In this document: one piece after another, positions 57,661-64,000 of the stretch | Layout of the letters: every line of letters starts with the position of its first letter | Numbering within the stretch: the first letter of the stretch is position 1 | Assembly: GCA_020698575.1 (NCBI GenBank) | Contig: CM036252.1 | Span: forward strand, 4,052,672-4,116,671 | Length of the DNA stretch: 64,000 bases | DNA from: Bostrychus sinensis | Lineage: Eukaryota > Chordata > Actinopteri > Gobiiformes > Eleotridae | Reading direction: 5' to 3' | Position numbers and translations under genes: made by a program | Notes under the pieces: generated by a model | Told to the model about the DNA's origin: nothing | Databases searched by the model: none | The model's input: the letters and a program-made list of their open reading frames with translations, nothing else

Positions 57661-58776
57661 CTGCTATTCTCCCTCAGCTATGAATGTAAAATGAATTTTC
57701 CAGAGTTAATAGATATTACATTACACTTTTGAAATGAAAATCTGTTTTTCACCAACAGAAAAGGCTCCCCCTGTGTGTACACCGCCCATGTGGGAGTCAA
57801 AGATACCAAACCCAGTATTAAAGCATGGGAACAATTAGTCTACACAAAAGCACTTTTATCACCACAGGGGATTTTTTTTATGTGGAAAAATATAATTAAT
57901 ACTTATGAAAGATTGTAAAGGTTATTAGTTTTATTAATACATTTATTGATGAATAACATAAAGCACTGTATGAGAGTCTTTAGTGAGTATTTCTATAACC
58001 TTATTCATAGCAATCCACTGTCCATGAATGTGAAAATAATATTATATATATTATAAATAAAATGTATTTTGTCTCTAAATGTTTTGGATTGTTTATTTCA
58101 CATATGCAAAAAAATAGTGTAAGGTTAAAAGATAAATACAGGTCTAAATAAACAAATTAAATTCATATTCCCATTACAAGTTAACTATGACCAATAATAA
58201 TTACGTTTAATTAAGTAAATAAAAAACCATAATGTATAGAAGTTAAATGGAAAAATCATACATCTTTTCTTATTTTATTTATATATTACACAATAAAGAC
58301 ATATATTAATAAATTCAATTAAACATACAAAGGAGCTATTTTACCATCAGACATAAATTATTAACAAATAGCAGTAAAATACATGTTTTTCTTTATTTTC
58401 TTCTGGTTATGCCCATAAGTGTTCACAGGTACTGGAGCCTATCCCAGTAACTATGGGTCTGGTATTTTCATTGGTATTGTGAGATAGGGATATCACAGAA
58501 GATACCAACTCCAGCCACAAGGGGTCAGCCAAGGAACAAAAGATTACTTTTAGTGGATTCTATACCATTGCCATGAAGCATTTACCCATGAACTACAAGA
58601 TCCCTGATTTGACTCCAGGTCTGTGCACTATATGCTTGCAAGATAGGGCCAACACCTTGCCATACTGTTAGTCTCCACAGAAGTACAACAACAAAACAAC
58701 CACTTTTAATGCTTTTTTAATGCATTGTGCGCCACTGTGTGATTTCTTATCTGAAAGACATAGTTCACACACTAAA

Positions 58777-58904
58777 CAGTCCCTCCAGGATTTTGCGATG
58801 TTGCAATCACAACTATTAACGCCAAATCAAGTAAATCCCGCAAATTCACACAACTTTGTCCAAACTCCACAACTTTTCTGTGACTTTGGCCAATTATCCC
58901 TGAG
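58777..58904. mobile_element. MITE fragment
   Basis: Begins CAGTCCCTCCAGGATTTTGC, a known kind of fish hAT-style terminus, and continues with AAATCCCGCAAATTC. It is cut by the LINE at about 58905. Confidence 0.5.
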
Positions 58905-60203
58905 GTTTTGCTTTCAGCCTCCCCAGGAAAGTCTATTCCAGAGTACTGGAGAGGAGAATTCGGCCGATAGTCGAACCTCAGATTCAGGAGGAACAATGCA
59001 GTTTTCGCCCCGGTCGTGGAACAGTGGACCAGCTCTACACCCTCCATAGGGTGCTTGAGGGTTTGTGGGAGTTCGCCCAACCTGTCCACATGTGTTTTGT
59101 GGATTTGGAGAAGGCGTTCGACCGTGTCCCTCGTAGCGTCCTGTGGGGGGTGCTCTGGGAGTATGGGGTCCGGGGCCCTTTGCTAAGGGCTGTCCGGTCC
59201 CTGTACGAACAGAGCAGGAGTTTGGTTCGCATTGCCGGTTGTAAGTCAGACCTGTTCCCAGTGCATGTTGGACTCTGGCAGGGCTGCTCTTTGTCACCGG
59301 TTCTGTTCATTATTTTTATGGACAGAATTTCTAGGCGCAGCCAGGGCCGGAGGGAGTCTGGTTTGGGAACCACAGGATTTCATCTCTGCTTTTTGCAGAT
59401 GATGTTGTCCTGTTGGCTTCATCAAGCCAAGACCTTCAGCATGTGCTGGGGCAGTTTGCAGCCGAGTGTGAAGCGGCTGGGATGAGAATCAGCACCTCCA
59501 AGTCCGAGGCCATGGTTCTCGACCGGAAAAGGGTGGTTTGCCCTCTCCAGGTTGGGGGAGAGCTCCTGCCTCAAGTGGAGGAGTTCAAGTATCTTGGGGT
59601 CTTGTTCACAAGTGAGGGAAGGATGGAATGTGAGATTGACAGGTGGATCGGTGCAGCGCCTGCAGTAATGCGGTCGTAGTATCGGTCTGTTGTGGTAAAG
59701 AAGGAGCTGAGCCGAAAGGCGAAGCTCTCGATTTACCGGTCAATCTACGTTCCTACTCTCACCTATGGTCATGAGCTTTGGGTCATGACCGAAAGGACAA
59801 GATCCCGGATACAAGCGGCCGAAATGAGTTTCCTCCACAGGGTGGCTGGGCGCTCCCTTAGAGATAAGGTGAGGAGCTCAGTCACACGGGAGGAGCTCGG
59901 AGTAGAGCCGCTGCTCCTCCACATGGAGAGGAGTGAGTTGAGGTGGCTCGGGCATCTGTTTTGGATGCCTCCTGGACGCCTTCCTGGGGAGGTGTTCATG
60001 TCCAACTGGGAGGAGGCCCCGGGGAAGACCTAGGACACGCTGGAGGGACTACTTCTCTCGGCTGGCCTGGGAACGCCTTGGGGTGCCCCCGGTAGAGCTG
60101 GAGGAAGTGTCTGTTGAGAGGGAAGTCTGGGCATCTCTGCTTAGACTGCTGCCCCCGCGACCCGGCCCCGGATAAAGCAGAAGAAGATGGATGGATGGAT
60201 GGG
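58905..60203 (+). mobile_element. LINE, 5'-truncated, same family as 32027-34394
   Basis: The plus strand starts inside reverse transcriptase. It reads FVDLEKAFDRVPRSVLWGVL, VHVGLWQGCSLSPVLF and FMDRISRRS, then the FADD box at 59392-59403 in another frame. ISTSKSEAMVLDRK, EEFKYLGVLFTSEGRM and ELRWLGHLFWMPPGRL follow. The 3' end is GAAGAAGATGG followed by ATGG units. Frameshifts make it inactive. The tail type matches the copy at 32 kb. Confidence 0.9.
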
Positions 60204-61075
60204 TTTTGCTTTAAAACTACATTTTCTTGCACTTGCCGCTGTCTGTGGGCCATCCCTTGTTCAGAGCAGAGCAGTTCCTCTCTCAGCAGCAGTGCACCGG
60301 TAATGCACCGGAGGTCGGGTTGAGCCACAGACAAAGCAGCGTAGAAGTACGATGCGGAGGTGCAGCGCACTCAAAAACAGAAGGGCACAGTGTTGTGACG
60401 TGGAGGTGCGGTACCAAAGTCAGGCGCACTCATAAACAGAGCGGCACGGAGGTGGAGGGCACATGAGGTCGCAGGTGCTCACCAGCAGCAGCACGTATTG
60501 ATGGGACTGAAGGAGGACATGAACACGATACTTTCTTGTTTTGTCAGGTGCCAGGGGACGTTGGACCACAGCCCAACATCCGCTTGAAGACGAATGCCAT
60601 GCAGTTGAAGGTGATGTGCTGCTGTGTAGGCACCAGGAACTGCTAGTGCTAGCACCAGCCAGAAGTTCACAGATGTCTCCTGGGCTACTGGCCACCCCAC
60701 AGAAGCAGCAAATCAGGAATGGGGACCGGGACAATCTGGCCTGAGTATGCCACAATCAGTTGCCTCTGCACTGGGATAGAAGCAGCCACCTCAGTTCCAT
60801 GAAAGTCAAGTTGCTTGTAGCCGATGTTCGAGGTAACAGCAGCAGCAGTGGTGACAGGTACAAGTGGCAGGTTAGTGTATCCAGAAAACCTTGTCCTTGT
60901 GTCAATAATGAGAGGTCAGTATTAAAAGTAGATGACTGACACTTTCCGCGACTCAGAAAGCTGAGGTTTTGGTGGATTTTGGCTGACTTTGGCTGACTTG
61001 GGGGAAAAGCAGTGAACAGACAATGCCAGCGTCCTCGCCCACTTTCCAAAAAACCTTTAACTTCTCTTTGGCCAT
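60204..61075. other. No gene recognised
   Basis: GC-richer sequence with repeated GTGGAGGTGCGG/CACTC phrases near 60340-60470, including inexact repeats of ACTCAAAAACAGAAGGGCAC and ACTCATAAACAGAGCGGCAC. Frames up to 160 codons show no likeness to known proteins. Confidence 0.35.
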
Positions 61076-61540
61076 AGTACTTTGATGAATGTTTAATTAG
61101 CCTAAATTGCGCTAATATCAAGATTGTTTTGCCACAAGAAGAGTCAAATACAGAACAGCTGCAGCCACAGTTCAAACTCCTGGCACAAGTCTGTGTGTGT
61201 GGATCCCATGAGGAGCGACCCTCTTTACTGTCCAGTTCTTTCACGATTCCTCCAGTGTCTTACGTTGCAGCAATGTCCATGCATAAGTGCAGTGCTAGTT
61301 TTAGCTCTCAAGCTGTAATGAGTTGTGCGACATAAATCTGTAAATGCATGTTGGAGGCTGGAGGTGCATCCTCCTATGCCCAGCGCTCCACGTGCGAGAG
61401 GTGCATTTGTTTTCCTGATAATATTCATCTACATATCATCTATCATATTCACCTACAGTATGGCAAGGTGTTGGCCCAAGGATATAATCCACAGACCTGG
61501 AATCAAATCAGGGATCTTGTAGTTCATGGGTAAATGCTTA

Positions 61541-61878
61541 TATACTTTATTTATCCCGAAGGAAATTAAATTGTTCAGCTGCTCCACAATCCCCCAAAAG
61601 CATGAATTACAACAGCTAATATAAAATCAGTAAATAGTAAATAGTACAAGACAATTTATAATACCAGTAAATATGACAGTACTTCAAATACATAAACTGG
61701 ACAATATTGTCAATATCTACAAATATAAAGTTTACGTTTGCTTCCGCCCACAGCTCTCAACCACCCCCTCACATTTACAGATGTAATGTAGAGCCTCATA
61801 GCTCTGGGCAGGAAAGATTTTCTGGGTCTGTCCGTGGAGCAGTTCAGAGACTAAAACTATCCTAATCTAACTATACTA
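61541..61878 (-). mobile_element. LINE 3'-end-like insertion
   Basis: Contains TTTATTTATCCCGAAGGAAATT and, further in, CTGGGTCTGTCCGTGGAGC, phrases seen at the 3' ends of fish LINEs. It separates TAAATGCT from the ATTTTGTTCCTTAGC flank, which are closer together in other blocks. Confidence 0.5.
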
Positions 61879-62748
61879 ATATTTTGTTCCTTAGCTGACC
61901 CCTTGTGGCTGGAGTTGGTATCTTCTATGATATCCCTATCTCACGATACCAATGAAAATACCAGGCCCACAGTTACTGGGATAGGCTCCAGTACCCATGA
62001 CCCCTTATGGGAAAAAATGAAAAAAGATAAAGGAATAAATGTGTTTTATTGCTATTTGTTAATAATTTGTATTTGATGATAAAAGATCTCCTTTGTAGAT
62101 TAAAGTGGATTTATTAATTTATTTCTTTAAAGTGTATTATATAAATAAAATAAGAAAAGATGTATGATTATTCCATTTAACTTCTCTATATTATGGTTTT
62201 GTATTTACTTGTAATTATTTGTCATAGTTAACTTGTAAAGAGTATAAATTCCATTAGTTGATTTAGACCTGTATTTATCATCTATCTTTTAACCTTACAC
62301 AAATTTTTGCATATGTGAAATAAACAATCCAACACATTTAGAGACAAAATACATTTTATTTATAATAAATATAATCACATTCATGGACAGTGGATTGCTA
62401 TGAATAAGGTTATAGAAATACTCACAAAAGACTTCATACAGTGCTTTATGTTATTCATCAATAAATGTATTAATAAAACTAATAACCTTTACAATCTACC
62501 ATACGTGTCAATTATATTTTTCCACGTAAAAAAAAAATTCCCTGTGGTGATAAAAGTGCTTTTGTGTAGACTAACTGTTCCCATGCTCTAATACTGGGTT
62601 TGGTATCTTTGACTCCCACATGGGCGGTGTACACACAGGGGGAGCCTTTTCTGTTGGTGAAAAACAGATTTTCATTTCAAAAGTGTAATGTGATATTTAT
62701 TAACTCTGGAATATTCAATTTACATTCATAGCTGAGAGAGAATAGCAG

Positions 62749-62920
62749 TGTGTACAATGAAGAGCTACAATTAGGTGGTTTTCACACAGGTTGGTGCTCC
62801 GTGGTGCGGCCTCAGGGAGCACTAGATGCAGTTGTGTGTACTTTTCTGTTAGTTCTGTTGTTTCAGTTGCTAAATAAACCATGTCAATGTACAGCAGCTA
62901 CACACATACATCTTTTTTGT
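62749..62920 (+). repeat. Conserved 170-bp segment, block F
   Basis: Plus-strand copy, open frame of 65 codons, no ATG. Confidence 0.6.
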
Positions 62921-63114
62921 ACACTGAGGACCAAAGGGAGTAAGTGACATTTACAGGAGAAGAAGAAATAGCACAGTACTGATATTTTGTCAAATTTTAA
63001 TTCATAAATGCTAAATTTTCAAACACACAGGAATTAGACTACCACCTCAGAAAATATCTGGCTTTCCAAGTATCACCTTTTAATAAACTAAAGGAGCAAT
63101 ACTACATACGGACA

Positions 63115-63500
63115 AGACATGGACTAAACTGGAACTAAACCAGGACTAAATAAGGACTAAACAAGGACTTAAACTGGACAGTACTGGCATTAAACCAGGA
63201 CAAAACCAAATCTAGACAGGATTAAACAAGGACTAAACTGGAACTAGTCCAGGACAAAATCAGGACTAAATAAGGACTTCAACTGAAACTAATCCAGGTC
63301 CAAGCCAGGACTAAACAAGGTCGAAGCCAGCACATAATCAGGGTAAAATCAGGACAAACCTAGAACTAAACCAGAAGTAGTCTAAGTCTAAAACCAGGAC
63401 TAAACTGGGCCTAAACCAGGACTAAGCAGTGGTCTTCACATTCAAATTTAAGCCCAAACCAGCACAGGACTAAAACAGGAATAAAACAGGCTCTAAATCA
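63115..63500. repeat. 12-bp minisatellite, block F
   Basis: AAACCAGGACTA-type units, decayed. Confidence 0.85.
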
Positions 63501-63905
63501 AACTAAAGCAGGTTCTGAACCGCAAAAGACTCCAGAGTACCACCAGTGGTTCCCGTACCAGAGCTTGAGAATCACTGCCATAGATTTGTTTTTAAAAATC
63601 GTAATAAAAGTTACATTTGCCTTTTTGGACCACCTTTTTCCATATGACATAACAGTAGCCTATAGCATTTATATCCATTCATGACACTGTCTGAATCCTA
63701 TGTTCTAAAATAGCCAATTGTTGTTATTGTGATCTTTAGGCAGTAAAAACAACAGCATTCATTTCAATGTAAATCTCAGAATTGCCCAGAATGTCACTTG
63801 CACCTTTTTGGTTCTCAACCCTATGCCTCAGTGATTACACATAACATATTAAATGGGTAAAGTGCTATTTCAAATTCATTGCACATACATCAGTAACATG
63901 CTTTT

Positions 63906-64000
63906 TCATCTATTAACACAAAGCACATTTGCATCACGTGAACCACTTTGCAAAATCCTAAACATCACTATCTGCTTCACAGATCTCCTAAACCAGGGAT
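63906..64000 (-). CDS. taar: TAAR F, C-terminal end only (runs off window)
   Basis: The last 31 codons on the minus strand read PWFRRSVKQIVMFRI through VLCVNR, with the stop at 63906-63908. The rest lies beyond the window, so it cannot be said whether the gene is intact. Its tail has Met where A, B and C have Thr (QIVMF), a change shared with fragment E, so E and F may be close relatives. Confidence 0.7.
   Translation of the reverse strand, partial: PWFRRSVKQIVMFRILQSGSRDANVLCVNR

Larger units (their letters stand above)
55130..58776 (+). repeat. Paralogous TAAR block C
   Basis: Plus-oriented block with an intact receptor. The upstream flank starts near the GTGTTCTGAGACCTCAAAAACG phrase (compare 42840), and the 3' flank is shorter than in B because about 600 bp after the stop are missing. 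It ends at 58776 where a hAT-like fragment and a LINE begin. Confidence 0.85.
61080..64000 (-). repeat. Paralogous TAAR block F, cut by window end
   Basis: Minus-oriented block. The far 3' flank is at 61110-61540, an inserted LINE-like piece at 61541-61878, the flank resumes to 62740, then come the 170-bp segment, the 12-bp array and the receptor tail. The receptor continues beyond 64000. Confidence 0.8.

Overview
The window is AT-rich, repeat-dense vertebrate DNA, almost certainly from a ray-finned (teleost) fish. The evidence is split class III-like trace amine-associated receptor (TAAR) genes, fish-type L2-like LINEs with short TTGAA or TTAAATAA tails, a Tc1-like 3' end typical of fish, Polinton/Maverick relics and many hAT MITEs. 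No bacterial-type operons, rRNA genes, CRISPR arrays or convincing functional tRNA genes were seen.

The backbone is a family of paralogous blocks, each built as upstream flank, two-exon TAAR gene, 12-bp minisatellite (consensus near AAACCAGGACTA) and a long conserved 3' flank. Six blocks can be followed: D (about 5.4-10.3 kb, minus), B (15.9-20.2 kb, plus), E (28.1-34.9 kb, minus), A (42.3-46.3 kb, plus), C (55.1-58.8 kb, plus) and F (61.1 kb to the right edge, minus). A (43735-44783) and C (56061-57112) carry intact receptors of 327 and 328 residues. B is complete except for one extra C that breaks the frame after the DRY motif. D has lost exon 1 and TM1-TM3. E keeps only the last 44 codons. 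F is cut by the window end. The receptors have the TAAR fingerprint (N-terminal CYPE, DRY-AICDP, NPxxY followed by PWF). They lack the canonical amine-binding Asp at 3.32 and have Asp at 5.42, the pattern of teleost receptors that bind amines in a non-classical way. The single intron is 65 bp and can be read as GC-AG or GT-AG with the same protein.

Between and inside the blocks lie mobile elements. At 0.86-2.75 kb is a Polinton integrase relic, with an in-frame stop and a PIF/Harbinger insertion. Two unidentified minus-strand ORFs follow at 3.65-5.0 kb. A second Polinton piece with capsid-like and other ORFs lies at 22.6-25.1 kb. L2-like LINE pieces occur at 5.05, 10.4-12.6, 19.4 and 35.1-36.2 kb. 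Two 5'-truncated copies of another LINE family lie at 32.0-34.4 and 58.9-60.2 kb. There is a gypsy integrase with its 3' LTR and polypurine tract (46.3-48.0 kb), and LTR-like elements at 30.8, 38.1 and 54.2 kb. Two hAT MITEs with perfect 8-bp target duplications sit 40 bp apart (50.5-52.2 kb). Several insertions are present in one block and absent at the same site in another, which gives their relative age: the block duplications came first.

The picture is a birth-and-death olfactory receptor array with two usable genes and several decayed ones, heavily remodelled by transposons. The least explained parts are the ORFs at 3.65-5.0 kb and a non-repetitive two-frame coding relic at 15152-15575.
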